Shown: positions 28,471 to 39,500 of the stretch, in pieces | Position numbering within the stretch: position 1 is the first letter of the stretch | Layout of the letters: each line of letters opens with the position of its first letter | Assembly (NCBI RefSeq): GCF_036186745.1 | Contig: NZ_CP108086.1 | Coordinates: forward strand, 744,001-808,000 | DNA length: 64,000 bases | Direction of reading: 5' to 3' | DNA from: Microbispora hainanensis | Lineage (GTDB): Bacteria; Actinomycetota; Actinomycetes; Streptosporangiales; Streptosporangiaceae | The notes under the pieces: generated by a model | The model's input: only the letters and a program-made list of their open reading frames with translations | Told to the model about the DNA's origin: nothing | The model's database searches: none | Position numbers and translations under genes: made by a program

Positions 28471-30109
28471 CGAACGCTCCTTCAGAGGGGGGAATTGCAA
28501 CACCAGACCCGGCTTCAGAACCGGTGGTCTGTTCGGCGGCCTGCGCGGTGGTTCGCCCGGTCGTTTGTTCGGTGGTTTGCGCGGTGGTTCGTTCGGTGGA
28601 GACCATCACGAGGTCGAGCACGCGGTGTTCGTCCAGGTCCTCGGCCGGGGCCTCGTGCACGATCCGGCCCTCACGCACCACCAGCACCCGATCGGCCAGC
28701 CCCAGCACCTCGGGCACCTCACTGGACACCAGCACCACCCCGATGCCGTCATCGGCCAGCCGGCGCACCAACGCGTACAACTCCGCCCGCGCCCCGACAT
28801 CCACCCCACGCGTCGGCTCGTCCAGCAACAACAACTTGCGGTCCTCGGCCAGCCACCGCCCCAGCACCGCCTTCTGCTGGTTGCCCCCCGACAACGTCCG
28901 CACCGGACGCCGCGGATCCGGCGGACGAATATCCAGCGCCTGCGCCAACCGCGTCGCCTCGGCCAGCTCCGCCCGCCGATCCAGCCACCCCAGCCACCGC
29001 GGCCTGGTGTACCGGCTCAAACTCGCCAGCGTGATGTTCTGCGCCACCGGATGATCCAGCAGCAACGCCTGCGCCTTACGCTCCTCCGGCGCCAGGCCCA
29101 TCCCCATCCGCACCGCCCGCGTCGTGCTGCCCCCACGCACCACCCGGCCATCCAGCACCACCCGGCCGCTCGCCCGCCGCGCCCCGTAGATCGCCTCGAC
29201 GATCTCACTACGACCCGACCCGACCAGCCCCGCCAGCCCGACGATCTCCCCCGCCCGCACACTGAACGACACATCCGCGAACCGGCCCGGCAGCGTCAGC
29301 CCCTCCACCCGCAGCACCTCCGGCCGCCCCTCATGGACATCCCGGCCCGGCCGCGGCGGGAACACATACTCCACATTCCGGCCCGTCATCAACGCCACGA
29401 TCTGCCCGGTCGGAGTGTCCTTGGCCGACAACCCCACCGCGACCGTCCGCCCGTCCTTCAACACCGTGACCCGATCCCCGATCTCCCGGATCTCCTCCAA
29501 ACGATGGGAGATGTAGATCACCGCCACCCCCTGCGAGGTGAGATCACGGATCACCCGGAACAGATTGGCCACCTCGTCATGGGCCAACGCCGCCGACGGC
29601 TCGTCCATGATGATCAACCGGGCCGAATGCGACAACGCCCGCGCCATGCTCACGATCTGCTTGTGCGCCGGCGACAACCGGCCCACCTCGGTCCGCGGCC
29701 GGATCTCCCCATGCCCCAACCGGCCCAGCAACTGCGCCGCCGCCCGATCGGCCTCACCCCGCCGCGAAAACCCCAGCCGCGCCGGCTCATGACCCAAGAA
29801 GATGTTCTCCGACACGCTCAACCCGTCCACCAGGTCGAGCTCCTGATAGATCGTCGCGATGCCATGCCCCATCGCCGCGGTCGGCGGCGCCAGCCGCACG
29901 GGCGAGCCGTCCAGCAGCACCTCCCCCTCATCCGGCGCATGCGCACCCGACAAGATCTTGATCAGCGTGGACTTCCCGGCCCCGTTCTGCCCGAGCAGGC
30001 AGTGCACCTCACCAGCCCTGACCTCCAGGTCCACACCATCCAGCGCACGTACGCCGGGAAACTGCTTGACGATCCCCCTCATCTGGAGCAGGGGGTGTTC
30101 GTCGGCCAT
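28463..30109 (-). CDS. Ribose-type ABC transporter ATPase, two ABC domains (RbsA/MglA family)
   Basis: 548 residues. First domain: Walker A GQNGAGKS, signature LSPAHKQIVSMARAL, Walker B LIIMDEPSAAL. Second domain: degenerate Walker A GLVGSGRS, signature LSGGNQQKAVLGRWL, Walker B LLLLDEPTRGVDVGA. The ATG was chosen where the ABC similarity begins. The last ~40 residues are a Thr/Gln/Ala repeat tail (TTAQTTEQTTGRTTAQ) not found in the family. Confidence 0.93.
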   Translation of the reverse strand: MADEHPLLQMRGIVKQFPGVRALDGVDLEVRAGEVHCLLGQNGAGKSTLIKILSGAHAPDEGEVLLDGSPVRLAPPTAAMGHGIATIYQELDLVDGLSVSENIFLGHEPARLGFSRRGEADRAAAQLLGRLGHGEIRPRTEVGRLSPAHKQIVSMARALSHSARLIIMDEPSAALAHDEVANLFRVIRDLTSQGVAVIYISHRLEEIREIGDRVTVLKDGRTVAVGLSAKDTPTGQIVALMTGRNVEYVFPPRPGRDVHEGRPEVLRVEGLTLPGRFADVSFSVRAGEIVGLAGLVGSGRSEIVEAIYGARRASGRVVLDGRVVRGGSTTRAVRMGMGLAPEERKAQALLLDHPVAQNITLASLSRYTRPRWLGWLDRRAELAEATRLAQALDIRPPDPRRPVRTLSGGNQQKAVLGRWLAEDRKLLLLDEPTRGVDVGARAELYALVRRLADDGIGVVLVSSEVPEVLGLADRVLVVREGRIVHEAPAEDLDEHRVLDLVMVSTERTTAQTTEQTTGRTTAQAAEQTTGSEAGSGVAIPPSEGAFDD

Positions 30110-30128
30110 GGGGATCTCCCAACGATGA

Positions 30129-31331
30129 TCAGTTGGCGGAGTAGACGTGGTCGGAGTAGACGTGATCGCTGATGAGGCGGGTGGCGCCGACGACACCCGC
30201 GGTGTCGCCGAGCTCGGACAGCACGATCGGCAGGTTTCCGGTGGCGAGCGGCAGCGACCTGCGGTAGACGACGCTCCTGATCTCCGCGAGCAGCACGTGG
30301 CCGAGCTTGGCCACGCCCCCCGCGATGATCACGAGGCCGGGGTTGAAGAAGCTGACGAGGCTCGCCAGCACCTGGCCCACCCGGCGTCCGCCGTCGCGGA
30401 TCAGCCCGATCGCGTCGGCGTCGCCCTGCGCCGCGGCGGCGGCGACGTCCTCGGCCGTCAGCGCGCCCGCGACCGCGAGCCGTTCGGCCAGGTAGGGCGA
30501 GCCGCCCGAGCGGGCCACCACGACCGCCTCGCGCGCCAGCGCGGCGCCGCCGAAGTACGCCTCAAGGCACCCGGAGTTGCCGCAGGAGCAGACCGGCCCG
30601 AGATCGTCCACCCGGATGTGGCCGATGTCGCCGGCGCTGCCGGACACCCCGCGGTAGATCTTCCCGTCCACCACGATGCCGCAGCCGATGCCGGTGCCGA
30701 TCTTGACGAGCAGGAAGTCCTCGACGTGCCGCGCGAGACCGGCGTGCAGCTCTCCGAGCGCCATGATGTTGACGTCGTTGTCGACCACCGTGGGGCAGCC
30801 GAGTGCCTGACCGACCGTCTCCCTGACCGGGTAGCGGTCCCAGCCCGGCATGATCGGCGGCACCACCGGAACGCCCTCGGCGAAGCTCACCGGCCCCGGG
30901 ACGCCGACGCCGGCACCGCTGAGCTCGCTGAACAGCCCGTCCCTGCTCAGCTTGCCGAGCAGTTCGATGGCCCGGTCGAGCACGGCGGCGGGCCCCTCTT
31001 TGATGTCGCAGGGCTCGCTCAGGTGACCGAGCACGTTGAGCTCGCCGTCGGTGACCGCCACGTCGATCGAGGTGGCGCCGATGTCGAGCCCGGCGAACCG
31101 GATGTCACGGGCCAGCCGTACGCGTCCCGAGCGCCTGCCCCCGCGTGAGGCGGCCAGTCCGTCGGGCTCGGCGAGCCCCAGCTCGATCAGCCGGTCCAGT
31201 TCCACGTTGAGCTTCGACCGTGACAGGTCCACCACGTCGCCGAGTTCGGCGCGGGAGCGCCCGCCCTCCCTCAGCAACCGCAGGAGCGCGGCCTGATGGA
31301 CGTTCTCCGGCCTGATGGTCGTCCTCTTCAC
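30129..31331 (-). CDS. ROK-family transcriptional regulator of the sugar operon
   Basis: 400 residues from GTG with GGAGG five bases upstream. Winged helix (LLREGGRSRAELGDVVDLSRSKL) plus ROK domain with the zinc signature GHIRVDDLGPVCSCGNSGCLE. First gene of the importer operon and divergent from the beta-PGM/GH65 pair, so it probably represses both until the sugar binds. Its end carries a duplicated SDHVY produced by a 15-bp tandem repeat at 30138-30167. Confidence 0.9.
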   Translation of the reverse strand: MKRTTIRPENVHQAALLRLLREGGRSRAELGDVVDLSRSKLNVELDRLIELGLAEPDGLAASRGGRRSGRVRLARDIRFAGLDIGATSIDVAVTDGELNVLGHLSEPCDIKEGPAAVLDRAIELLGKLSRDGLFSELSGAGVGVPGPVSFAEGVPVVPPIMPGWDRYPVRETVGQALGCPTVVDNDVNIMALGELHAGLARHVEDFLLVKIGTGIGCGIVVDGKIYRGVSGSAGDIGHIRVDDLGPVCSCGNSGCLEAYFGGAALAREAVVVARSGGSPYLAERLAVAGALTAEDVAAAAAQGDADAIGLIRDGGRRVGQVLASLVSFFNPGLVIIAGGVAKLGHVLLAEIRSVVYRRSLPLATGNLPIVLSELGDTAGVVGATRLISDHVYSDHVYSAN

Positions 31332-31488
31332 GTACGCCTCCGCGTCCCGGTGATTGGCTGGAAACGTACCTCCTTTCCCCCTGATCAGGGAAGACCTTTT
31401 ATCGATCCGATGCAATCTTTCGCTGGAATCAACAAAAGTTAGGAGCGTCTGACGGGGTAGGAGAGTCAGGAGAACGGTTGGAGGGCGC
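31332..31488. promoter_or_regulatory. Divergent promoter region, ROK/importer operon and beta-PGM/GH65 operon
   Basis: A 157-bp AT-rich gap with CCTGATCAGG (10-bp palindrome, ~31379-31388) and TTTTATCGATCCGAT nearby. It is the only place for both promoters and the ROK operator. No unique -35/-10 assignment is made. Confidence 0.5.
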
Positions 31489-32232
31489 ATGCTGGGGTTG
31501 CCTGACGAAGTGCGCGGCTGCCTGTTCGACATGGACGGGGTGCTCACGCGTACGGCCCTGATCCACGCCGCGGCGTGGAAGGAGATGTTCGACGAATACC
31601 TGCGCGATCGAGCGGCCGCCACCGGCACGCCGTTCGTGCCCTTCGACGCGACCGGCGACTACGAGCGGTACGTCGACGGCAGGAAGCGCCTGGACGGCAC
31701 CCGGGAGTTCCTGCTGTCCAGGGGCATCGACCTGCCCGAGGGCAGGCCGGACGACCCGCCGGGCATGCCCACCGTCAACGGCCTGAGCAACCGCAAGAAC
31801 GAGCTGGTCCAGGCGATCCTCGATCGGCAGGGCGTGGAGGTCTTCGAAGGCTCGGTGCGCTACCTGCGCGCCGTACGCGACGCCGGGCTGCGCCGCGCGG
31901 TCGTCTCCAGCAGCGCCAACACGCGGCGCGTGCTCGCCGCGGCCGGGATCGACGACATGTTCGACGCGCGGATCGACGGCGAGGTGGCCAAGGAGCGCGG
32001 GCTCGCGGGCAAGCCCGCCCCCGACATGTTCCTCGCCGCCGCCGAGGCGCTCGGGCTCACACCGGCCGAGTGCGCGGTGTTCGAGGACGCGCTGGCGGGG
32101 GTCGCCGCCGGGCGCGCGGGCGGCTTCGCCCTCGTGGTCGGCGTGGACCGCGGGGATCAGGCGCAGGCCCTGCGCGACAACGGCGCCGACATCGTGGTGT
32201 CGGATCTCTCCGAACTGCTGGACGAGAAATGA
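31489..32232 (+). CDS. Beta-phosphoglucomutase-family HAD hydrolase
   Basis: 247 residues. HAD motif I FDMDGVLT (D14, D16), motif II VVSSSAN, motif [11 protein letters not shown] and motif [10 protein letters not shown]. The cap and the NRKNELVQ region fit beta-phosphoglucomutase, which turns beta-glucose-1-phosphate into glucose-6-phosphate. The pairing with a GH65 phosphorylase, with ATGA overlap, is the classic arrangement for disaccharide phosphorolysis. Confidence 0.9.
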   Translation: MLGLPDEVRGCLFDMDGVLTRTALIHAAAWKEMFDEYLRDRAAATGTPFVPFDATGDYERYVDGRKRLDGTREFLLSRGIDLPEGRPDDPPGMPTVNGLSNRKNELVQAILDRQGVEVFEGSVRYLRAVRDAGLRRAVVSSSANTRRVLAAAGIDDMFDARIDGEVAKERGLAGKPAPDMFLAAAEALGLTPAECAVFEDALAGVAAGRAGGFALVVGVDRGDQAQALRDNGADIVVSDLSELLDEK

Positions 32233-34634
32233 TCAAGCATCCCGCCTTCATCGTCGAGCCGTGGTCGGTGCGCGAGTGCCACCTGCACACCGACGTGCTC
32301 GCCCAGACCGAGTCGGTGTTCGCGCTGTCCAACGGGCACATCGGGTTGCGCGGCAACCTCGACGAGGGCGAGCCTTTCGGCCTGCCGGGCACCTACCTCA
32401 ACTCCTTCTACGAGCTGCGCCCGCTGCCGTACGCCGAGGCGGGCTACGGCTACCCCGAGTCCGGGCAGACGGTCGTCAACGTCACCAACGGCAAGCTGAT
32501 CCGGCTGCTCGTGGACGACGAGCCGTTCGACGTCCGCTATGGCACGCTGCACTCACACGAGCGGGTCCTCGACATGCGGGCGGGCACGCTCATCCGGAAG
32601 GCCTGCTGGAGCTCGCCGACCGGGGCGCGGGTGCGCGTCACCTCGACCCGGCTCGTGTCGTTCACCCACCGGGCGGTGGCCGCGATCCGCTACGAGGTGG
32701 AGCCGGTGGACCAGCCGCTCAACGTGGTCGTCCAGTCGGAGCTGGTGGCCAACGAGACCGTGCCGCCGCCGACCGCCGATCCCCGCGCCGCCGCCGCGCT
32801 GGAGGCGCCGCTGGTGCTGGAGGAGAACGTCGCCGCGCGCAACAACGTGTGCGTCATGGTCCACTCCACCAGGGCCAGCCGGCTGCGGGTCGCGGCGGGG
32901 ATGCGGCACGAGATCGAGGGCCCGGACGGCACCCGGGTCGAGTGCGACGGCGGCGGCAACGTCAGCCGGGTCACGATCGCCACCCGGCTCGCGCCGGGCG
33001 AACGGCTGCGGCTCGACAAGTTCTTCGCCTACGGCTGGTCGGCCAAGCGGTCCAGGCCCGCGATGCACGACCAGGTCGTGGCGGCGCTGGCCGCCGCCAG
33101 GCTCACCGGATGGGACGGCCTGTGCGCCGAGCAGCGCGCCTTCCTCGACGACTTCTGGGCGGGCGCGGACGTCGAGGTCGAGGGCGACGCCGAGGTGCAG
33201 CAGGCCGTACGCTTCGGGCTGTTCCACCTGCTCCAGGCGGGCGCGCGGCTGGAGCGGCGGCCCATCGCGGGCAAGGGGCTGACCGGCTCGGGGTACGACG
33301 GTCACGCGTTCTGGGACACCGAGAGCTTCGTGCTTCCGGTGATGACCTACACCTATCCCCGGGCCGCCGCCGACGCCCTCATGTGGCGGGAGTCGATCCT
33401 CCCGCTCGCCCAGGCCCGCGCCGAGCAGCTCGGACTGCGCGGCGCCGCCTTCCCCTGGCGGACGATCAACGGCGAGGAGTGCTCCGGCTACTGGCCCGCC
33501 GGCACGGCGGCCTTCCACGTCAACGCCGACATCGCCGCCGCGGTCACGCGGTATGTCGACGCGACCGAGGACACCGGATTCGAGCGGGACGTCGGCCTGC
33601 CGCTGCTCGTCGCGACCGCCCGGCTGTGGTGCGCGCTCGGCCACCACGACGCCGACGGCCGCTACCGCATCGACGGCGTGACCGGCCCGGACGAGTACAG
33701 CGCCGTCGCCGACAACAACGTCTTCACCAACCTCATGGCCCAGCGCAACCTGCGGGCCGCCGCCGAGACGGCCGTACGCCATCTCGACCGGGCCGAGCTG
33801 CTCGGGGTCACGCTGGAGGAGGCGGCGATGTGGCGCGACTGCGCCGCCGCCATCTTCCTGCCATACGACGAGCGGCTGGGGGTGCACGAGCAGAGCGAGG
33901 GGTTCACCGGGCACGCGGTGTGGGACTTCGCGAACACCACGCCCGAGCAGTATCCGCTGCTGCTCCACTTCCCCTACTTCGACCTCTATCGCAAGCAGGT
34001 CGTCAAGCAGGCCGATCTCGTGCTGGCCATGCACCTGTGCGGCGAGGCGTTCACGCCCGAGCAGAAGGCGCGCAACTTCGCCTACTACGAGGCGCTGACC
34101 GTGCGCGACTCCTCGCTGTCGGCCTGCACCCAGGCCGTGCTCGCCGCCGAGGTGGGGCAGCTCGACCTCGCGTACGCCTACCTGGGCGAGGCCGCGCTGA
34201 TGGACCTGCGCGACCTGGAGCACAACACCCGCGACGGCGTCCACATGGCCTCGCTCGCCGGGGCGTGGATCGCGCTGGTGAACGGGTTCGGCGGCATGCG
34301 GGCGCACGACGGCCGGCTCTGCTTCGCGCCCCGCCTGCCGCAGGGCATCACCCGGCTCACCTTCCGCGTCCGTTACCGGGGCCGCCTGGCGCGGGTCGAC
34401 GTCGCCCCGGACGGCACGACGTACCGGCTCCTGCACGGCTCGCCGCTCACGGTGTCGCACCACGGCGAGGAGCTCACGATCGGCGCGCAGCCGCAGGCCC
34501 GGCGCAACGCGCCGCCGCCCTTCCCGGACCTGCCGGTCAGGCAGCCGCCGGGCCGCGAGCCGACACCCCGGCGGCCCGGGGACCTGTCCCGCGGTCTCGT
34601 CGTCCCGGCCGAGCAGCCGGCCGAGGAGGTCTGA
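32229..34634 (+). CDS. GH65 disaccharide phosphorylase (trehalose/kojibiose/maltose type)
   Basis: 801 residues. Opening [21 protein letters not shown], (alpha/alpha)6 barrel, catalytic acid E489 in [19 protein letters not shown] and the [11 protein letters not shown] stretch all mark GH65. It cleaves an alpha-glucoside with phosphate to beta-glucose-1-phosphate, which the neighbour uses. Specificity for trehalose, kojibiose, nigerose or maltose cannot be fixed by eye. Start overlaps the HAD stop (ATGA). The Pro/Arg-rich C-terminal ~50 residues are outside the domain. Confidence 0.92.
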   Translation: MIKHPAFIVEPWSVRECHLHTDVLAQTESVFALSNGHIGLRGNLDEGEPFGLPGTYLNSFYELRPLPYAEAGYGYPESGQTVVNVTNGKLIRLLVDDEPFDVRYGTLHSHERVLDMRAGTLIRKACWSSPTGARVRVTSTRLVSFTHRAVAAIRYEVEPVDQPLNVVVQSELVANETVPPPTADPRAAAALEAPLVLEENVAARNNVCVMVHSTRASRLRVAAGMRHEIEGPDGTRVECDGGGNVSRVTIATRLAPGERLRLDKFFAYGWSAKRSRPAMHDQVVAALAAARLTGWDGLCAEQRAFLDDFWAGADVEVEGDAEVQQAVRFGLFHLLQAGARLERRPIAGKGLTGSGYDGHAFWDTESFVLPVMTYTYPRAAADALMWRESILPLAQARAEQLGLRGAAFPWRTINGEECSGYWPAGTAAFHVNADIAAAVTRYVDATEDTGFERDVGLPLLVATARLWCALGHHDADGRYRIDGVTGPDEYSAVADNNVFTNLMAQRNLRAAAETAVRHLDRAELLGVTLEEAAMWRDCAAAIFLPYDERLGVHEQSEGFTGHAVWDFANTTPEQYPLLLHFPYFDLYRKQVVKQADLVLAMHLCGEAFTPEQKARNFAYYEALTVRDSSLSACTQAVLAAEVGQLDLAYAYLGEAALMDLRDLEHNTRDGVHMASLAGAWIALVNGFGGMRAHDGRLCFAPRLPQGITRLTFRVRYRGRLARVDVAPDGTTYRLLHGSPLTVSHHGEELTIGAQPQARRNAPPPFPDLPVRQPPGREPTPRRPGDLSRGLVVPAEQPAEEV

Positions 34635-34662
34635 CCTCCCGGCCGGGGACGACGAAAGGAGA

Positions 34663-35571
34663 TCAGAGCATGGCCTGCAGGGAGGCGCCGGCCTGCTCGC
34701 CCAGCTTCGTCGGAAGATAGGGCTGCTCGGCCATGACGGCCTCCCAGTTGTCGCGGATCGCCTCGACGGTGAGGTCGTCGGTCCGCCAGCCCGGCCCCTC
34801 CGCCACGAACACCCGGGCGATCCGCCCGGCGCCGACCGAGAACACCTCGCCGGTGGTCGCGCAGCTCTCGTGGGCCAGGTAGGCCACGAGCGGGCTGACC
34901 CGCTCGGGGGTGAACTTGCTCTCGAACTCCGCGGGCAGCAGCGTCTCGGTCATCCGCGTCCACGCGACGGGGGCGATCGCGTTGGCCCTGATGTTCGCCC
35001 GCGCACCCTCGATGCCGAGGGTCTTCGTGAGGCCCACCAGGCCCATCTTGGCCGTCGAATAGTTGGCCTGGCCGAAGTTGCCGAACAGCCCGGCGGGCGA
35101 GGAGGTGTTCACGATCCGTCCGTACGCCTGCTCCTTCATGTGCGGGAACGCCGCGCGGCTGACCAGGAACGAGCCGCGCACGTGCACGGCGATCACGGCG
35201 TCGAACTCCTCGACCGTCATCTTCCCGAACGACCGGTCGCGCAGGATGCCGGCGTTGTTGACGAGGATGTCGACGCGGCCGAACGCGTCGAGCGCCGTCC
35301 GCACGATCGCCTCCGCGCCCTCCGGAGTGGCGACGTTGTCGGTGCTGGCCACCGCCTCCCCGCCGTTCTTCACGATGAGTTCGGCTACCTCCGCCGCGGG
35401 TCCCGAGGACGCGCCGGTGCCGTCGAGTGCGCCACCGAGGTCGTTGACGACGACCTTCGCCCCGCGGCTGCCGAGCAGCAGCGCATGCGACCTGCCGAGC
35501 CCGTGCCCGGCCCCGGTGACGATCGCGACCCTTCCGTCGAACCTCAGCTCGGACCCCTCAGCAGCCGACAT
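34663..35571 (-). CDS. SDR oxidoreductase, 17-beta-HSD type 4 / steroid 3-hydroxyacyl-CoA dehydrogenase-like
   Basis: 302 residues from the ATG preceded by AAGGGTGG. NAD site TGAGHGLGRSHALLLGSRGA, NNAGILRDRSF and active-site NYSTAKMGLVGL. The N-terminal VNDLGGALDGTGASSGPAAEV insert is typical of the peroxisomal multifunctional enzyme type and the actinobacterial proteins that dehydrogenate steroid side-chain 3-hydroxyacyl-CoA. An AGAACnnnGTTCT palindrome lies 20 bp upstream. Related in theme to the P450/ADH genes. Confidence 0.87.
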   Translation of the reverse strand: MSAAEGSELRFDGRVAIVTGAGHGLGRSHALLLGSRGAKVVVNDLGGALDGTGASSGPAAEVAELIVKNGGEAVASTDNVATPEGAEAIVRTALDAFGRVDILVNNAGILRDRSFGKMTVEEFDAVIAVHVRGSFLVSRAAFPHMKEQAYGRIVNTSSPAGLFGNFGQANYSTAKMGLVGLTKTLGIEGARANIRANAIAPVAWTRMTETLLPAEFESKFTPERVSPLVAYLAHESCATTGEVFSVGAGRIARVFVAEGPGWRTDDLTVEAIRDNWEAVMAEQPYLPTKLGEQAGASLQAML

Positions 35572-35591
35572 GGCGCCACCCTTCGATAAAG

Positions 35592-35604
35592 AGAACAAGG
35601 TTCT
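35592..35604. promoter_or_regulatory. 13-bp palindrome upstream of the SDR gene
   Basis: AGAACAAGGTTCT has perfect 5-bp arms around AAG. It resembles the KstR box but has a spacer of three rather than two. Probably an operator for a TetR-type regulator. Confidence 0.5.
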
Positions 35605-35681
35605 GGTAGCACTTTAACCTCCGGCGGCGGTGGCGGCCCGTGCTACAAGAGTTCCGTGAGGGGACGGAGATCGGCGGCCCG

Positions 35682-36155
35682 TCAGTCGCCCTTTATGGCC
35701 TTCGCGGCGGACATGTCGTCGACGTAGCGGCGCATGAGGCGTTCGAGCTCCATGAGGTCCCGGTCGCTCCACTGCGCGAGAACGGGACCGGCCAGGCGCT
35801 GGCGGGCGGCGTCGAGAGCGTCGGTGACGCGGCGGCCCTCGGCGGTGATGATGGCCTCCTTCACCCGCGCGTCGGCGGGGCTGGGGCGTCGTTCTACCAG
35901 CCCGAGAGAGGCGAGTTTCGCGACCTGGCGGCTGATCGTGGTGTAGTCGCGTCCGGCGCGCTCGGCCAGCTCGACCACGCCGATCGGCCCGAATCGCTCG
36001 ATGCCCACGAGGAGCGGGAACAGCGCGCGGTCGAGGGAGACGCCGGCTTCGGCCAGCAGCTCGTCATCGCGGCTGGGCAGGTTCATCAGCACGATCAGAT
36101 CGATGATGGCCCCGTGGAGACGGCGCAACGTGGTCTGGCGTCGCCGTGTGGTCAA
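35682..36155 (-). CDS. MarR-family transcriptional regulator
   Basis: 157 residues, winged helix with LAERAGRDYTTISRQVAKLASLGLVERRPSPADARVKEAIIT (parts), the typical DxR wing, and dimerising N- and C-terminal helices. Located 110 bp before the SDR gene on the same strand, so it may sense a lipid or aromatic ligand and affect this gene, but no direct evidence. Confidence 0.9.
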   Translation of the reverse strand: MTTRRRQTTLRRLHGAIIDLIVLMNLPSRDDELLAEAGVSLDRALFPLLVGIERFGPIGVVELAERAGRDYTTISRQVAKLASLGLVERRPSPADARVKEAIITAEGRRVTDALDAARQRLAGPVLAQWSDRDLMELERLMRRYVDDMSAAKAIKGD

Positions 36156-36310
36156 GGCGGCCTAACCGTCCTTCCTCGCTGTCGAGCCCTCCCTGATGTC
36201 GGGCTTACCTGAGTATCCGCCCTTCTCACGGTGCTCGGCGATCGGATACTCGCGGCCCAGGTGCTCGCACTCCGGACGCTCGCCGTACTCACCGCCCCGA
36301 TGCTCACCTA

Positions 36311-36370
36311 CTCACCGCCCGGATACTCACAGCCCTGATGCTCACCGCCCGGATACTCACAGCCGGATGC
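36311..36370. repeat. 30-bp tandem duplication in the MarR-HNH intergenic region
   Basis: CTCACCGCCCGGATACTCAC occupies the first 20 bases of both copies, each followed by AGCC and a variable six-base end. Shorter degenerate GATACTC/GATGCTC units extend on the left to about 36240. The 36156-36499 stretch has no gene. Confidence 0.85.
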
Positions 36371-36499
36371 GGGGCGATTCCAGGCAGCCCCCTCGCTGCT
36401 CTTCGGCCAACCCTTCGCTGCTTTTGCCCACCCCCTTTGACGTGCAGCACCCCCTGTTTTTTCGGTCGACCTGAGGCTCCAACCCTTCACTTCGCACGG

Positions 36500-36529
36500 T
36501 TGCCACTCGCTCACAGAGTGTGAGAGAAT
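36500..36529 (+). promoter_or_regulatory. Promoter with internal palindrome before the HNH gene
   Basis: TTGCCA (36500-36505), 18-bp spacer and GAGAAT (36524-36529). The spacer and -10 edge hold CTCACAGAGTGTGAG (36510-36524), perfect 6-bp arms around GAG, an obvious operator position. Confidence 0.45.
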
Positions 36530-36564
36530 CCATACATCAGTTCGAATCAAGTGAGGAAGGTGTG

Positions 36565-39500
36565 ATGGATCTGTTCGACATCGATCCTGAGCGCCTTCGT
36601 CATTCGAACGATGCCGACGGTGAGTGGTGGGACCGTCTGATCGCCAATTCCCCACTGTGGTCGTCCGACGGCTCGTCCGCCCGCGAGCCCTTCCCGATCA
36701 TCAACTTCGGGCTCCGGCAGCGCGCCGACGCATCTGTTGTCGAGAGCGTGGACGACCCGAGCGCGGACGTTCCAGGCACCGATACCGACAGCGCAACCAA
36801 CGACGGCGCGGATGCCACGAGTGGGGCGGCCACCGGTACGAATGCCGCTGGCGTGAGCGGTGCTGGCACGGACGGCGCTGACGCGAACGCCGCGCGTTGG
36901 ACCGCCGACAGCGCGGGATCTGACGCGGGTGCCGCCCGTGGGGCTGCCGATCGTGCGGCTGCCGCCGGTGCGGACGCCGCTGGCGCGGATGGCACTCGCG
37001 CGCACGCCGCGCGCGGGGCCGCCGACAGTGCGGCATTCGCCGGTGCGAATGTGGGTGGCGCGAACGGCGCTGGCGCGAATGCCGCCCGTGAGACTGCCGA
37101 GGACGCGGCTCCCGCCGGTGCGAATGGCTCTGGCTCTGGCGCTAGCGCGGATGGCACTGGCGCGGCCGGCTCTGGCTCTGGCGCTAGCGCGGATGGCGCT
37201 CGCGCGGGCGGCTCGGGTGCGGGTGCGGGTGCTTCCGGCGGTGTGGGTGGGCGTGGTCGTGGTCGTGGTCGGGGTCGTGTGCGGTCGTCGTGGGTGGTGG
37301 TGGGGTCGGTTCGTGAGGTGGCCCAAGAGCTGGCGCTGACCCCGCTTCCCGATGACGTGGATGTGTGCCTGGCCGAGGCGGAGGAGTTGCTGTTCGCCCG
37401 GGATCGGATCACCAGCGCCCTGGCCGACCGGGTGGGGCGGGTCCACCGAGCAGGTCAGGCCAAGCAGCATGGGCATGCCTCCACCCGCTGCTGGCTACGC
37501 ACCAGTGGGGGGATGACGGTGGGCGGTGCGGGCCGCCTGCTCACGTTGGGGGCGGAACTGCCGCGCCTCCCTAAGGTGCGGGAGAAGTTCGCTGCGGGTG
37601 AGCTGGCGGCGGGGGTGGTGGAGGCCATCTGCGCCGCTGTCGCCGGACTATCGGACGAGCAGGCCGGCCTGGCCGAGCCGATCCTGGTGGACCTGGCCCG
37701 CAAAGCGGGGGCGGCGGAGGTCGCCAAAGCTGGCCGCCACCTGCGGGCGGTGCTGGACCCCGATGGGGAAGAGCGGGATGAGCGGGCCGATTACGGGAGG
37801 CGGTTCCTGCGGGTCCGCACCAGTAAGGGCGGCGGCGTGGAAGGAGAGTTCTACCTGCCGCGTGAGGCCGGCGCCCGGTTGATGGCCTTGTTGCAGGCGT
37901 ACGCCAAGCTGAGGGCACAGGGGGATGACCGCCCGCTGACGGTACGTCAGGCGGACGCGCTGATCGCGCTGCTGGAGCAGAAGATCGCCGCCGAGCTCCT
38001 CGTCGTGGTCAGCGCCGAATCCCTCCCCACCGACCCCGACAACACCGACCCCACCGACCCCACCGACCCCACCGACCCCACCGACCCCACCGACCCCACC
38101 GACCCCACCGACGACAACCCATACCCCGCCGACCCGGCCACCCAAGACCCCGCTGCCCCGGCCACCGAAGACACCGACCCAGCCACCCAAGACCCCGCCG
38201 ACCCGGCCACCGACGACCCCGCCGACCATGTCGAGGACGCGCGGGACGCCGAGGGCTTCGAGGAAGGCCGGGAGCACACAGGCGACTTTGCTCCCGGCGA
38301 GTCCGACGACCTCGACGCGGCCGAGGCCGAGGCAGGTGCCGGTGCGGGGAGCAATGCCGATGCCGACGGAGCCGCTGACGCCTGCACCGAGAGCGCCGCC
38401 GACACCGTAGCCCCTGCGCCTGTCGAGGCCGCCGACAACGCCTCCGACGCGATGAGCGGCCCCGGTCACCCGAGCGGCGCGGACGGCCCCGACGGCTTCG
38501 ACACTCCCGAGGCCGACGTCACCAGCGACTACACCCCCGACGCCACGGGAAGCTCCGAGGCCCCGAGCGAGGCCGTTGCCACCGGCGACTGCGACAGCGA
38601 CGCCGAAAGCGCCGACGACCCCACCGGGGCCGAGGGCGCCGCCTCCGGCGTGATGGGCGACCCGGGTGCTGCGGGCGGCACCGACCACCCCGCTGCCGAC
38701 GGCACCGGCGACCGTGCTCCTGGCGAGGCCGGGGCAGATGCCGGTGCGGAGAGCGCCGAAAACACCGCCGCCCCTGCGCCCGCCAAGGCCGCGAGCACCG
38801 GCAGCCCAAGCGATGGAGCCGCCGCCGACGCCTGCGATATCGCGGAGGCCGACGCCAGTGGTGTGGGCATGGCCGAGACCGACCTCGCCGCCGCCTCCGC
38901 CACCGCCACCGATCCCGCCTCTGCCTCTGCCCGTGGCTCCCGCGATGCCGCGCCCGGACATAGCGATGAGGAGTCTTGCGGCTGTGGAGTCGGCGGGCGC
39001 GGGACCGGTGAGCGGCGGCCCGGCGAGTGTGAGCTGCGCAGCACCGCACGCACCGCTTGCGCCGAGGGCGACCACACCATGAACGCCGACTCCGCCGAGG
39101 ACGACGACACCGCGAACACCAGCTCTGCCGAGAGCGACGAGACCGCGCCCGCCAAGGGCGATGGCAGCGATCGCGGCGCGGCCCGGTCCGGAGCAACCCA
39201 CGCCCGGCGGGGCACGCCAGCATGGCCTGCCCACGGCGGCGGGCATTGGCACACAGCGCCTTCGAACACAGCACCTTCGAACACAGCGCCTTCGGGCGCG
39301 ACGGCTTCGGACGCGCCGCCATCGCAGGCAGCGCCCTCGCAGGCAGCGCCCTCGGAGGCGACGCGGCCGGATCCTCCTCCCGAGGATGTCTCCGCACGTC
39401 ACACCCACGCCGGGCCTCGGCCTGCGGGGGACTGCCGGCATGGCCACAGCATGTGCCGGTGCGACGGCGAGGCGCGCTGCTGCTGCGCGACCGGGGCAAC

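Noticed and set aside
35592..35604. AGAACAAGGTTCT as a true KstR box
   Set aside because: The spacer between AAC and GTT is three bases, not two, so it does not meet the consensus.
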